From Nocardioides sp. dk884 (GTDB lineage: Bacteria; Actinomycetota; Actinomycetes; Propionibacteriales; Nocardioidaceae), in contig NZ_CP045649.1 in NCBI RefSeq assembly GCF_009557055.1, forward strand, positions 1,463,501 through 1,527,500: a stretch of 64,000 bases of DNA, in the 5' to 3' direction. The notes below the pieces were generated by a model. The model made no database searches. It saw nothing but the letters and a program-made list of their open reading frames with translations, and was not told the DNA's origin. The position numbers were made by a program, and so were the translations under genes. Each line of letters starts with the position of its first letter. The stretch's first letter is position 1. Of the stretch, positions 24,726-32,644 are shown one piece after another.

Positions 24726-25901
24726 TCAGGCCTGCGGCGCGGTGCGGCCGGGCAGCGCGAGCATCCGCTCCAGGGCGACCAGCGCCCAGCGCTCGGTCTC
24801 GGGGTCGACGGTGATCTGGTTGACGACCGTGCCCTCGACCAGCGACTCCAGCGCCCACACGAGGTGGGGCAGGTCGATGCGGTTCATCGTCGAGCAGTAG
24901 CAGACCGTCTTGTCCAGGAACGAGATGGACTTGTCGGGGTGAGCCTGCGCGAGCCGCTTGACCAGGTTGAGCTCGGTGCCGATGGCCCACGTCGAGCCGG
25001 CGGGCGCGGCCTCGATGGTGCGGATGATGAACTCGGTGGAGCCCACCAGGTCGGCGCGGGTGACGACCTCGTGCTGGCACTCGGGGTGCACGAGGATCTT
25101 GACGTCGGGGATCGTCGCGCGCAGTTCGTCGACGACCTCGGGGGAGAAGCGGCCGTGCACCGAGCAGTGGCCCTTCCACAGGATCATCCGCGCGTTGCGC
25201 AGCTCCTCCTGGGTCAGCCCGCCGTTCGGCTTGAACGGGTTCCACACGACGCAGTCCTCGAGGGACAGGCCGAGCTCGAGCACCGCGGTGTTGCGCCCGA
25301 GGTGCTGGTCGGGGAGGAACAGGATCTTAGCGTCCTCCTTCTGGGCGAAGGCCCAGTCGAGGGCGACCTCGGCGTTGCTGGAGGTGCACACGACGCCGCC
25401 GTTGCGACCGCAGAACGCCTTGATGTCGGCGCTGGAGTTCATGTAGGTCACCGGCACGACCTGGTCGGCCACACCGGCGTCGGCCAGCGCGTCCCAGGCG
25501 TCCTCGACCTGGGCGAGGCGGGCCATGTCGGCCATCGAGCAGCCGGCGGCGAGGTCGGGGAGGATCACCTGCTGCGCGGACGTGGTCAGGATGTCGGCGG
25601 ACTCCGCCATGAAGTGCACACCGCAGAAGACGATGTACTCCGCGTCCGGACGCGCCGCCGCGTCGCGGGCGAGCTTGAAGGAGTCGCCGGTGACGTCGGC
25701 GAACGCGATGACCTCGTCGCGCTGGTAGTGGTGGCCGAGCACGAAGACCCGGTCGCCGAGCGCCTCCTTCGCCGCCCGGGCGCGGGCCACGAGGTCGGGG
25801 TCGGACGGCGACGGCAGGTCGCCGGGGCACTCGACCCCGCGCTCGGCAGCCAGGTCGGTGCCGCGGCCGAGGGGGAGCAGCGGGAGGTCGACGGTCGTCA
25901 T
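24726..25901 (-). CDS. nadA: Quinolinate synthase A
   Basis: NadA condenses iminoaspartate with dihydroxyacetone phosphate to quinolinate in NAD synthesis and needs one [4Fe-4S] cluster. The 391-aa protein has [20 protein letters not shown], the cluster-region cysteines in [24 protein letters not shown] and [15 protein letters not shown], and [11 protein letters not shown] 25901 is 6 nt behind TAGGAT (25913-25908), a leaderless promoter. nadB and nadC are not adjacent. The Fe-S carrier gene erpA lies 2.2 kb away, which may be functionally relevant. Confidence 0.97.
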   Translation of the reverse strand: MTTVDLPLLPLGRGTDLAAERGVECPGDLPSPSDPDLVARARAAKEALGDRVFVLGHHYQRDEVIAFADVTGDSFKLARDAAARPDAEYIVFCGVHFMAESADILTTSAQQVILPDLAAGCSMADMARLAQVEDAWDALADAGVADQVVPVTYMNSSADIKAFCGRNGGVVCTSSNAEVALDWAFAQKEDAKILFLPDQHLGRNTAVLELGLSLEDCVVWNPFKPNGGLTQEELRNARMILWKGHCSVHGRFSPEVVDELRATIPDVKILVHPECQHEVVTRADLVGSTEFIIRTIEAAPAGSTWAIGTELNLVKRLAQAHPDKSISFLDKTVCYCSTMNRIDLPHLVWALESLVEGTVVNQITVDPETERWALVALERMLALPGRTAPQA

Positions 25902-25907
25902 GGGCCC

Positions 25908-25913
25908 ATCCTA
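25908..25913 (-). promoter_or_regulatory. -10 box of leaderless nadA promoter
   Basis: TAGGAT on the minus strand, 6 nt before ATG 25901. Confidence 0.65.
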
Positions 25914-25960
25914 TTCGGGCGCGCGGGGCCCGGGACCGTTTCGTCCCACGCCTCCGAGGC

Positions 25961-26854
25961 TCAGAGCAGCGTGCCGTGATGGACGTACGGCGTGGGCGGG
26001 CGCATCCCGCGCAGCGCCAGGTAGCCGCCCTGGCCGAGCTCGAGGCGCGCGGCCAGGCCGACGTCGAGGGCCCAGGTGTTCGCGGCGGTGAGGTGGCCCA
26101 GCCGCACCGGGCCGTCGCTCTCGGCCAGCGCGGCCCACAGCAGGCGCGCGGCGGTGCGGCGGTTGGTGGCGGCCAGCAGGCCCACCGACCCGCCCGGTTC
26201 GACGTAGACGTAGCCGGAGCCGGTGGTGGTGTCGGAGACCAGCAGCCGCTGCTCGCCCAGCAGCAGCTCGTGGTCGGGGCCGTGGCCGGCGCCGCGGGTG
26301 GCCCGGTCGACGGAGTCCATCAGGTCCACGTCGCCGGCCGAGCCGTCACGCACCTTCTCGATCACGGGGATCTCGGCCCGGTCGACGGTGCCGGTCAGGT
26401 GCATCTGCGGGTGCAGGGTGAACCCGGCCAGGCGGTAGCGCCGGGCGGCCTGCGGGTCGGCCATCGCGCTCACCATGCCCCGCAGGCAGGCGCGGCCGTG
26501 GTGCATCGCGGCCGCGAGCAGCTGGACCCCGGTCCCGCGGCCCTGGCGGCCCGGCAGCACGGCGTACGTCGCGAGGCACCAGGTGGTCTCGCGCACGAAC
26601 GACGTCGCGAACCCGACCATCGTGTCGCCCTCCTCGGCGACCCAGCAGCCGCCGGGATCGGTGCGCAGCAGGTGGAGGGTGCGGCGCGCCCAGGACTCGC
26701 CGCGGTCGGCGGGGCGCGCCTGCGGCTCGGGAAGCGAGCGGGGGAGGTGGCGCCGCTCGACCTCCAGGAACGCCGCGGCGCTCAGCCGCTCGGCGGCCGG
26801 CACGTCCGCCGGCGTCATCGGCCGCACGATGACGGGATCGCCCTGCTCCACCAT
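25961..26854 (-). CDS. GNAT-family N-acetyltransferase (two-domain)
   Basis: A 297-aa protein. The N-terminal GNAT domain runs from VIVRPMTPADVPAAERLSAA through CLATYAVLPGRQGRGTGVQL, which contains the acetyl-CoA loop (QGRGTG), to about residue 150. The second half resembles another, degenerate GNAT fold (GSGYVYVEPGGSVGLLAATN) and ends LRGMRPPTPYVHHGTLL. Substrate is unknown. ATG 26854 is 7 nt behind a -10 box that overlaps that of the divergent glycerate kinase gene, so both are probably transcribed without leaders and compete for polymerase. Confidence 0.88.
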   Translation of the reverse strand: MVEQGDPVIVRPMTPADVPAAERLSAAAFLEVERRHLPRSLPEPQARPADRGESWARRTLHLLRTDPGGCWVAEEGDTMVGFATSFVRETTWCLATYAVLPGRQGRGTGVQLLAAAMHHGRACLRGMVSAMADPQAARRYRLAGFTLHPQMHLTGTVDRAEIPVIEKVRDGSAGDVDLMDSVDRATRGAGHGPDHELLLGEQRLLVSDTTTGSGYVYVEPGGSVGLLAATNRRTAARLLWAALAESDGPVRLGHLTAANTWALDVGLAARLELGQGGYLALRGMRPPTPYVHHGTLL

Positions 26855-26861
26855 GCCTGGA

Positions 26862-26871
26862 ACCCTAGGGT
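26862..26871. promoter_or_regulatory. Overlapping divergent -10 boxes in CCCTAGGG palindrome
   Basis: Minus-strand TAGGGT (26867-26862) is 7 nt before ATG 26854; plus-strand TAGGGT (26866-26871) is 6 nt before ATG 26878. The boxes share the central TA pair. Confidence 0.65.
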
Positions 26872-26877
26872 GAGCGC

Positions 26878-27960
26878 ATGCGGATCCTCGTGGCGCCCGA
26901 CAAGTTCGCCGGCACCCTCACGGCCGTGCAGGCCGCCCAGGCGGTGGCCGCGGGCTGGCACCGCCAGGCACCTGACGACGAGGTCGACCTCGCGCCGATG
27001 TCCGACGGCGGTCCCGGTTTCGTCGACGTGCTGCACGCCGCGCTCGGCGGGGACCTGCTCGCGGTCACCGTCCGGGGCCCCGGGCGCGAGCAGGTGCCCG
27101 GGACGGTGCTGCGGGTCGGCGACACGGCGTACGTCGAGTCCGCGCAGGCCTGCGGCATCCACCTGACCGGCGGCGCCTGGGAGAGCGCGACGACGCTGGG
27201 CGTCGGCGACCTGGTCGCCGCGGCGATCGACAGCGGCGCGCGGCGGGTGGTCGTCGGGCTCGGCGGGTCGGGGACCGACGACGGCGGCGCCGGGCTGCTG
27301 CACGCGCTCGGCGCGAGCGCGGACGCCGATCTCGACCGCGGCCCGGCCGGACTGGCCGGGATCACCGCCGTCGACCTTGCGGCTGCGCGTGCCCGGGTCG
27401 CGGGGGTGGAGCTGGTCGCGGCCAGCGACGTCGACAACCCGCTCACCGGGCTCTTCGGCGCGACGAAGGTCTTCGGTCCCCAGAAGGGGGTGCCGCAGGA
27501 CCGCCTCGTCGGGGTCGATGCGTGGCTGGAGGGCTTCGCCGAGGCCACCGACCGGCGCCTGTCGCTGGCCAAGGGGGCCGGCGCCGCCGGTGGCCTCGGC
27601 TTCGCGCTGCTGCTCCTCGGTGGCACCCGCGAGCCCGGGCTCGGCCTGGTCTCCGCGGCCGTGCGGCTGCCCGAGCGGGCCCGTGCGGCCGACCTCGTGG
27701 TCACCGGCGAGGGTGCCTTCGACATCAGCAGCCGCGCCGGCAAGGTCCCGTACGGCGTGGGTGAGGTCGCGGCCGAGGCGCTGCGCCCCTGCGTGGTGCT
27801 CGCCGGCAAGGTGCAGGTCGGGGCCCGCGAGATGCGGACCCTCGGCGTGGAGTCGGCGTACTCGCTGGTGGACCTGGTGGGGGAGGAGCAGGCGTTGGCC
27901 GAGCCCGCCGCTGCCCTGGAGCAGCTCGCGGCCCGCGTGGCCCGCACCTGGTCGCGCTGA
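26878..27960 (+). CDS. Glycerate kinase (GarK/GlxK family)
   Basis: The enzyme phosphorylates D-glycerate with ATP, feeding it to glycolysis. The 360-aa protein shows MRILVAPDKFAGTLTAVQAA, DLAPMSDGGPGFVDVL, the glycine-rich GLGGSGTDDGGAGLLHALGA and ITGEG-like LVVTGEGAFDISSRAGK plus KVPYGVGEVA, all family signatures. It is leaderless from the divergent promoter. The homologous gene sits beside the HesB/ErpA gene in mycobacteria (Rv2205c next to Rv2204c), the same order as here. Confidence 0.94.
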   Translation: MRILVAPDKFAGTLTAVQAAQAVAAGWHRQAPDDEVDLAPMSDGGPGFVDVLHAALGGDLLAVTVRGPGREQVPGTVLRVGDTAYVESAQACGIHLTGGAWESATTLGVGDLVAAAIDSGARRVVVGLGGSGTDDGGAGLLHALGASADADLDRGPAGLAGITAVDLAAARARVAGVELVAASDVDNPLTGLFGATKVFGPQKGVPQDRLVGVDAWLEGFAEATDRRLSLAKGAGAAGGLGFALLLLGGTREPGLGLVSAAVRLPERARAADLVVTGEGAFDISSRAGKVPYGVGEVAAEALRPCVVLAGKVQVGAREMRTLGVESAYSLVDLVGEEQALAEPAAALEQLAARVARTWSR

Positions 27961-28076
27961 GCCTGCGAGGCTTTCTCGGGCAGGCCAGTTCTTGGCGGAC
28001 CGGCGAGGAATATCCGGGTGTGTGCGACGATTGACGAAGTACCAACCCTTTGTCTTTCTATCTGGGAGCTGCACAC

Positions 28077-28439
28077 ATGACCGAGCAGGTGGACACGACC
28101 ACTGAGCGTCGTACCGACCAGATCAACCTGAGCCCGGTGGCGGCGGCCAAGGTGAAGAGCCTCCTGGCCCAGGAGGGTCGCGAGGACCTCCAGCTGCGGA
28201 TCTCCGTGCAGCCCGGTGGCTGCTCGGGCCTGCGCTACCAGCTCTTCTTCGACGAGCGCACGCTCGACGGTGACGTCGTCACCGACTTCGACGGCGTGGC
28301 CGTCGTCGTCGACCGGATGAGCGTTCCCTACCTCAACGGCGCGATGATCGACTTCGTCGACAGCATCGAGAAGCAGGGCTTCACCATCGACAACCCCAAC
28401 GCGACCGGTTCCTGCGCCTGCGGCGACTCCTTCCACTGA
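28077..28439 (+). CDS. erpA: A-type iron-sulfur cluster carrier/insertion protein
   Basis: A 120-aa HesB/IscA-family protein that delivers Fe-S clusters to target enzymes. The three conserved cysteines are in QPGGCSGLRYQLFF and TGSCACGDSFH (C-X-C near the C-terminus). The core begins LSPVAAAKVKSLLAQEG. ATG 28077 has GGGAG 8 nt upstream. TTGACG at 28031-28036 may be a -35 box, but no clear -10 was found. Likely clients encoded nearby are NadA ([4Fe-4S]) and QcrA ([2Fe-2S]); this is inference from context. Confidence 0.95.
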   Translation: MTEQVDTTTERRTDQINLSPVAAAKVKSLLAQEGREDLQLRISVQPGGCSGLRYQLFFDERTLDGDVVTDFDGVAVVVDRMSVPYLNGAMIDFVDSIEKQGFTIDNPNATGSCACGDSFH

Positions 28440-28498
28440 GTCACCGCTGACGCTGGATCGGCCGGCCCGCACCGCGGGCCGCTCGACCCGGACACCCT

Positions 28499-28530
28499 CG
28501 ACAGCCCCCGCCGCAAGGCGGGGGCTGTCG
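28499..28530 (+). terminator. Terminator hairpin after erpA
   Basis: 14-bp perfect stem 28499-28512 with 28517-28530 and a GCAA (GNRA) tetraloop. A second small hairpin, CGGCCCGC 28463-28470 with 28474-28481, precedes it. No U tract. Confidence 0.75.
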
Positions 28531-28621
28531 TCGTCTGTGGGGAGGCCGCGCCGATGATTCGAGCGGGGCCGGTGGCCGGGGGCGGTCCGGTGGTCGGGGC
28601 GCCCGATTGCCGGGCGCGGCC

Positions 28622-28671
28622 GGTTGAGGTTGTCGAGGCCGTCGCGGGCGGGGTCTCGACCGATCTCAATC
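28622..28671. repeat. REP-like imperfect palindrome at 3' end of HNH gene
   Basis: Arms 28622-28640 and 28652-28671 pair over 18 positions (3 G.U, one bulge) around an 11-nt loop. The sequence family (GGTTGAGG..GTCGAGGCC / GGTCTCGACC) resembles dispersed palindromes of related actinobacteria. The right arm overlaps the last codons of the HNH gene and could terminate its transcript. Confidence 0.5.
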
Positions 28672-29973
28672 GTCCGGTGGGTGCGCGGTGACGAGGCGCG
28701 TGGTGCCACTGTCCTTGATCAGGTGCAACCCGTGCGGGGATCGCCAGACGTAGGTGGCCGCGTCGGCCTTGTCATAGGTCCAGGCGGTGTGGGTCTTGGC
28801 CCGGTGATGTCGGCGGCAGAGCGGGGCGAGGTTGCAACTGCACGTCGGGCCGCCGGTCGGGCTGGCGCCGTGGGCGACGACGTGGTCGGTGTCGCAGCGG
28901 CGGGCGAGGCGCTCGCACCACGGGAAGGCGCAGACCGGCTGGGCCAGACGGGTCTGCTCGACCAACCGGTCGGGGATCGCGTAGGCGTCGGTGTGGTGGT
29001 GGGCCTCGAGGTCGATGATCGGCTTGATGACCACCTGGGCGTCGCCGCTGCACCACTCGCGGACCTGCTCGGTCGACACGATGCTGCGGGTCTCCTCGAC
29101 CTGCGCAATCCCGGCCTCATCACGGGAGATCGCTGCGTGGGAAAGGTGCACGTGGATGACGACCTGGCGGGGCTTGACCACCGGTGCGGCACCGTCGCCG
29201 GCCTCCGCCCGGAGGTCGAAGGCGAGCTGGCGCCGGGCGAGCTCACCGGCGGCCATGGATCGGCGCACGTCCAACGACTCGGTGGATCCGAGGGCCGCGA
29301 GCTCCTCGGCGCCCTGCCGGATCGCGGTGTCCAGGTCGATCGCGTCGGCGAGGTCGAGGACACCTTCGACGTGGACGGTGCCGTCGTGGGTGGCCTCGCG
29401 GGTGTGGACGTCGAAGCGGCGTCCCTCGGCAGCGGCGAGACGTTCCTTCTCCGCACCTTCGGGGTCGAAGGCGACGCGGGCCTGGTCGACGAGCCGTTCG
29501 ATCCCGGCCCAGCTGATCTTCCCGACGAAGGCGGCGAGCTGGCGGTCAACGAACTCCGCGCCGTCCATCGGCAGCGTGGTGGTCAGCTGCGCCAACCGCC
29601 GGGCCTTCCACAGCGGGACCTTGCCGGCCCGGACCAGCTTCCAGGTCCGCTTCAGCCGGTGTGCCAGCTCCAGCGCATCACCGACCAGCGCCCGCGCGGA
29701 GTCGGTCGACATGCCGATCGCGGCACCGAACTCCATCGGCGCGAACTCCGCCACCAGCGGAGCACCCTCCCCAGCAAGGGGCACCGCGAGCTCGCCGAAG
29801 ACCAACCCGGTGGTCGGCGCCTCGGCGACCGACTCCTCCGGGTGCATCGACGCCCACACCAGAGCGGCCTCTAAGACCTCGATCTCCGCCCGCTGGGCGG
29901 CAGCCCGGCGGCGCTGTGCGAACGCCAGCACGGCGGCTGGGGTGTCGCAGTCGGGGAGTTCGGGGGAGGCCAT
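28666..29973 (-). CDS. HNH endonuclease, DUF222 / 13E12-repeat family
   Basis: A 435-aa protein of the mobile-element-associated 13E12 group. The long helical DUF222 region spans about residues 20-320 (AEFVDRQLAAFVGKISWAGI, RREAT-like THDGTVHVEGVLDLADAID). The C-terminal HNH nuclease has CAFPWCERLARRCDTDHVVA, then CNLAPLCRRHHRAKTH, with paired cysteines for zinc and the catalytic DH. The promoter is TTGTTC-N17-TAAGAT and its spacer is a consensus LexA box, so expression should rise on DNA damage. 13E12 genes of mycobacteria also carry LexA boxes. A REP-like hairpin ends the gene. Confidence 0.92.
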   Translation of the reverse strand: MASPELPDCDTPAAVLAFAQRRRAAAQRAEIEVLEAALVWASMHPEESVAEAPTTGLVFGELAVPLAGEGAPLVAEFAPMEFGAAIGMSTDSARALVGDALELAHRLKRTWKLVRAGKVPLWKARRLAQLTTTLPMDGAEFVDRQLAAFVGKISWAGIERLVDQARVAFDPEGAEKERLAAAEGRRFDVHTREATHDGTVHVEGVLDLADAIDLDTAIRQGAEELAALGSTESLDVRRSMAAGELARRQLAFDLRAEAGDGAAPVVKPRQVVIHVHLSHAAISRDEAGIAQVEETRSIVSTEQVREWCSGDAQVVIKPIIDLEAHHHTDAYAIPDRLVEQTRLAQPVCAFPWCERLARRCDTDHVVAHGASPTGGPTCSCNLAPLCRRHHRAKTHTAWTYDKADAATYVWRSPHGLHLIKDSGTTRLVTAHPPDD

Positions 29974-29978
29974 GCCTC

Positions 29979-30007
29979 ATCTTACCCGAACACACGTTCG
30001 AGAACAA
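29979..30007 (-). promoter_or_regulatory. LexA (SOS) box inside promoter of the HNH gene
   Basis: CGAACACACGTTCG (29987-30000) matches the Gram-positive LexA consensus CGAACRNRYGTTYG at every position. It lies between TTGTTC (30007-30002) and TAAGAT (29984-29979), spaced exactly 17 nt; the start ATG is 5 nt further on. Confidence 0.85.
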
Positions 30008-30165
30008 GGGCTTTTCCACCGGTCGCTGATGATGATCTCGTCGCAGTCGTTGACCACGAGGACCTGACGCGTGGTCGACGTCGATCTTGGAGGAGGCGTT
30101 GTCGACGTGGATGGTGCCCGCGGTGCTCACCGTTCTGATGCGCGTGTCGGCGGGTAGGTCTGGGG
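30005..30165 (-). pseudogene. Remnant of IS481-type transposase C-terminus, frameshifted
   Basis: The minus strand encodes LPADTRIRTVSTAGTIHVDN then KIDVDH, and, in a second frame, RQVLVVNDCDEIIISDRW. Joined, these resemble the beta-strand C-terminal domain of IS481-family transposases (VxVxxxxYKVDxxH then xVLVVxDxDxIxIxD). There is no start, no DDE core and no inverted repeats. The segment ends where the HNH promoter begins. Assignment rests on pattern similarity only. Confidence 0.5.
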
Positions 30166-30557
30166 CGGCTTCGGCCGGTGTCGCCCTTAGCTTCGCGGGA
30201 CTCGACCCCCGGGCGTCGGGGGCCGGGGCTCGAGCACCGCAGTCGGCGCGTCGGTCTTCGCGCGGTAGAAGTGCCACCACCAACACCACCCGAACCGTCA
30301 CCGATGTCTTGAGACATGACACCACCGTGTTTCAGGTTCCTCGACCGTGGTCTCGGCAAGCTCGACCAACGGGGTGCCGCTCGATCGTCGGATCGCCGTC
30401 CGGCGCGTGCCCCTGCGCGACACCAGCCCCCGCCGTACGACGGGGGCTGGCGCGGTCGGTGGCGATGGGAGGGGGGAGGGTGCCACCGACTCGAGAGCCG
30501 GGTGTCGTGGCTCTCGCTCGTCCGGGCCGCCGGCGTGCCTGCGGACCGGAGCGGTCG
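30166..30557. other. Non-coding stretch between IS remnant and next gene
   Basis: No gene seen. It holds a REP-like segment at about 30340-30378 (GGTCTCGGCAAGCTCGACC) related to the palindrome at 28.6 kb, and a hairpin CCAGCCCCCG 30423-30432 with 30441-30450. Composition and loss of frame fit decayed mobile DNA. Confidence 0.5.
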
Positions 30558-30821
30558 TCAGTCGAGGTGCAGGTGCAGCGCGTTGGCGAGGCGCTGCGCG
30601 GCGGCGGAGACCTCGATGCCGCGCTTGGGCTGCTCGGCGGGGTAGTCGGCGAACAGGATGCTCGGGGCGGGGCGCACGGCGGCGCGGGCGGCGCGCTCGA
30701 GGTCGCGGCCGCGGGCGCCGGCGGGGAGGTTCGCGGAGGCCGCGCGACAGTCGGCGTGCATCTCCTGGAGCGTGCCCAGATCGTCGTAGGCGGGGCGTGC
30801 GGCAGGCGGGAGGGCGGTCAT
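30558..30821 (-). CDS. Small protein of unknown function
   Basis: An 87-aa protein starting MTALPPAARPAYDDLGTLQE and ending AAQRLANALHLHLD. It is Ala/Arg-rich and predicted mostly helical, with no membrane segment and no recognised family. Coding is supported by the TAGCGT -10 box 7 nt before the ATG (30834-30829) and by G/C-biased third positions. It is divergent from the PfkB gene with 63 nt between starts. Confidence 0.6.
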   Translation of the reverse strand: MTALPPAARPAYDDLGTLQEMHADCRAASANLPAGARGRDLERAARAAVRPAPSILFADYPAEQPKRGIEVSAAAQRLANALHLHLD

Positions 30822-30828
30822 GTCGTCG

Positions 30829-30834
30829 ACGCTA
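30829..30834 (-). promoter_or_regulatory. -10 box of leaderless promoter (small protein)
   Basis: TAGCGT on the minus strand, 7 nt before ATG 30821. Confidence 0.5.
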
Positions 30835-30871
30835 GGGGCTACCGCAGGGTAGAGACAGCGGTACCGACGGG

Positions 30872-30877
30872 TAGTGT
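30872..30877 (+). promoter_or_regulatory. -10 box of leaderless PfkB-family promoter
   Basis: TAGTGT lies 7 nt before ATG 30885. Confidence 0.55.
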
Positions 30878-30884
30878 CCGCGCC

Positions 30885-31862
30885 ATGTCTCTGCTGATCG
30901 CCGGATCGATCGCCACCGACCACCTCATGTCGTTCGGAGGGCGCTTCGAGGACTCCCTCGTTGTCGAGCAGCTGAGCAAGCTCTCGGTCTCCTTCCTCGT
31001 CGACGACCTCGAGATCCGCCGCGGCGGTGTCGCGCCCAACATCTGCTTCGGGCTGGCCGGCCTCGGTCTGCGCCCGGTGCTGGTCGGCGCGGCCGGCGAG
31101 GACTTCGCCGACTACCGCTCCTGGCTGGAGCGCCACGGCGTGGACTGCTCGCACGTGCGCATCTCCGAGAGCAAGCACACCGCGCGCTTCGTGTGCACCA
31201 CCGACACCACGATGGCGCAGTTCGCCTCCTTCTACCCCGGCGCGATGAGCGAGGCCCGGCTGATCGAGCTGGAGCCGATCGTCGCCCGGGTCGGGGCCCC
31301 GACCTACGTGCTGATCGGCGCCGACGACCCCGACGGCATGCTGCGCCACACCGAGGAGTGCCGCCAGCGCGGCTACCCGTTCATCGCCGACCCCAGCCAG
31401 CAGCTGGCCTTCGGCGAGGGCGACCTGATCCGCCAGCTCGTCGACGGCGCCGCGATCCTGCTCACCAACGAGTACGAGTCGCACCTGATCGAGCAGAAGA
31501 CCGGGTGGTCGGCCGACGACGTGCTGGCCCGGGTCGGCATCCAGGTCACCACCCTCGGCAAGGACGGCGTGCGCGTGCTGCGCAAGGGCGAGGAGCCGAT
31601 CGTGGTCCCCGCGGCCCGCAACGTCACCGCCATCGAGCCGACCGGCGTCGGCGACGGCTTCCGGGCCGGTTTCCTGGCCGCCTCCGAGTGGGGGCTCGGC
31701 CTCGAGCGGGCCGCCCAGGTCGGCTGCGTGCTCGCCGCCTACGTGGTCGAGACCGTCGGCACCCAGGAGTACTCCTTCACCCGCGCGGAGTTCCTGGCCC
31801 GCTTCGAGGACTCCTACGGCGACGCCGCGGCCGCCGAGGTCGCCCCGCACCTCGCCGTCTGA
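30885..31862 (+). CDS. PfkB-family sugar/nucleoside kinase (adenosine kinase-like)
   Basis: A 325-aa ribokinase-fold kinase starting MSLLIAGSIATDHLMSFGGR. The substrate-site motif is RRGGVAPNICFGLAGLGLRP; the second PfkB signature is AIEPTGVGDGFRAGFLAASE, with GVGD forming the anion hole and the catalytic Asp. Gene order matches mycobacterial Rv2202c, whose product is reported as adenosine kinase/carbohydrate kinase, so adenosine or a related sugar is likely but not proven. Leaderless promoter upstream. Confidence 0.92.
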   Translation: MSLLIAGSIATDHLMSFGGRFEDSLVVEQLSKLSVSFLVDDLEIRRGGVAPNICFGLAGLGLRPVLVGAAGEDFADYRSWLERHGVDCSHVRISESKHTARFVCTTDTTMAQFASFYPGAMSEARLIELEPIVARVGAPTYVLIGADDPDGMLRHTEECRQRGYPFIADPSQQLAFGEGDLIRQLVDGAAILLTNEYESHLIEQKTGWSADDVLARVGIQVTTLGKDGVRVLRKGEEPIVVPAARNVTAIEPTGVGDGFRAGFLAASEWGLGLERAAQVGCVLAAYVVETVGTQEYSFTRAEFLARFEDSYGDAAAAEVAPHLAV

Positions 31863-31895
31863 CTGGTGGGTCTCGTGCGCGCGGGCAGCTGATCC

Positions 31896-32585
31896 TCAGG
31901 GCTCCGGGTCGCTCAACGCCACGGCCTGGGGTTCGGTCCATCCGAGGAACTGAAGGATCCGCGCCCTCGTCCCATCGGGCTCGAGGTGTCCTTGGTCCCG
32001 TTCCACCCAGCGCCACAGGGCGCCGATCGCCTGTGCGGCCGACAGTCCCGGCCATGGTGAGCGGACCAGCCAGCGGTCGAGCAGCTCGTCGTCCTCGTCC
32101 TCGCCAGGACTCGGGCCCAGCTCGTCGAGCCAGCGCCGATGCTGCGAGGGCCAGAGCGGTCCGAGCCAGTCGGCCACCCCGGTCAGCTCGCGCAAGGGCA
32201 CGAAGCCGTCCTTCCTGGCCTCGGTCAGGCCGGGCGGTTCCGGATCTGATCGCCGAGATCCCCGATCCGCCCGCCGGAACGCCGCAAGAGGCGCTCGGAT
32301 GCCCTCTGTCACGTCCTCGTCGGCCACCGTCGGCCAGAAACCCGACGAGCGCATCAGCTCGGCTGCCGCGTCATCGTCCCCCGACGCGTAGACGTCTTCG
32401 CAGCGATCGCACAGCGCCCAGAACGTCGGCAGGGTGTAGCCCGTGCCCCGCACGCGAAAGGCCAGCAGGTCGTGGGCCAGGGGATGGACCCATGCGACAT
32501 CGTGGGTGTCGCAGAAGGCGCACGACTGACCGACTCCACTCCTCGGCGTACCGTCCGGCCAACCCGGCGGATCCTCGGGCTCCAT
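31896..32585 (-). CDS. Uncharacterised protein with two CXXC knuckles
   Basis: A 229-aa soluble protein starting MEPEDPPGWPDGTPRSGVGQ. Two cysteine pairs, CAFC near residue 23 and CDRC near 60, with intervening HDVAWVHPLAHDLLAF, look like a split zinc-binding site. The rest is Trp-rich (DWLGPLWPSQHRRWLDELG, AIGALWRWVERDQGH). No family recognised. ATG 32585 is chosen because GAGCAT, a weak -10-like box, lies 7 nt upstream and preceding codons are not coding-like. It interrupts the otherwise conserved PfkB-TusA/desulfurase-cta neighbourhood. Confidence 0.75.
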   Translation of the reverse strand: MEPEDPPGWPDGTPRSGVGQSCAFCDTHDVAWVHPLAHDLLAFRVRGTGYTLPTFWALCDRCEDVYASGDDDAAAELMRSSGFWPTVADEDVTEGIRAPLAAFRRADRGSRRSDPEPPGLTEARKDGFVPLRELTGVADWLGPLWPSQHRRWLDELGPSPGEDEDDELLDRWLVRSPWPGLSAAQAIGALWRWVERDQGHLEPDGTRARILQFLGWTEPQAVALSDPEP

Positions 32586-32644
32586 GGGCCCGATGCTCGC
32601 CCCTTCGGCTGGCCCTGGCAACGGGTCGAGCGGGGGAGTGCGGC

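Noticed and set aside
28031-28076. Complete promoter for erpA from TTGACG
   Set aside because: No acceptable -10 box at 16-19 nt; only the -35-like word is noted.
28666-30165. HNH gene plus transposase remnant as a prophage or active mobile element
   Set aside because: No integrase, structural genes, attachment sites or terminal inverted repeats; only a decayed tail and a lone nuclease.
30166-30557. Small open frames between the IS remnant and the small protein gene
   Set aside because: Arg/Ser-rich translations without motifs or ribosome binding sites; treated as non-coding.
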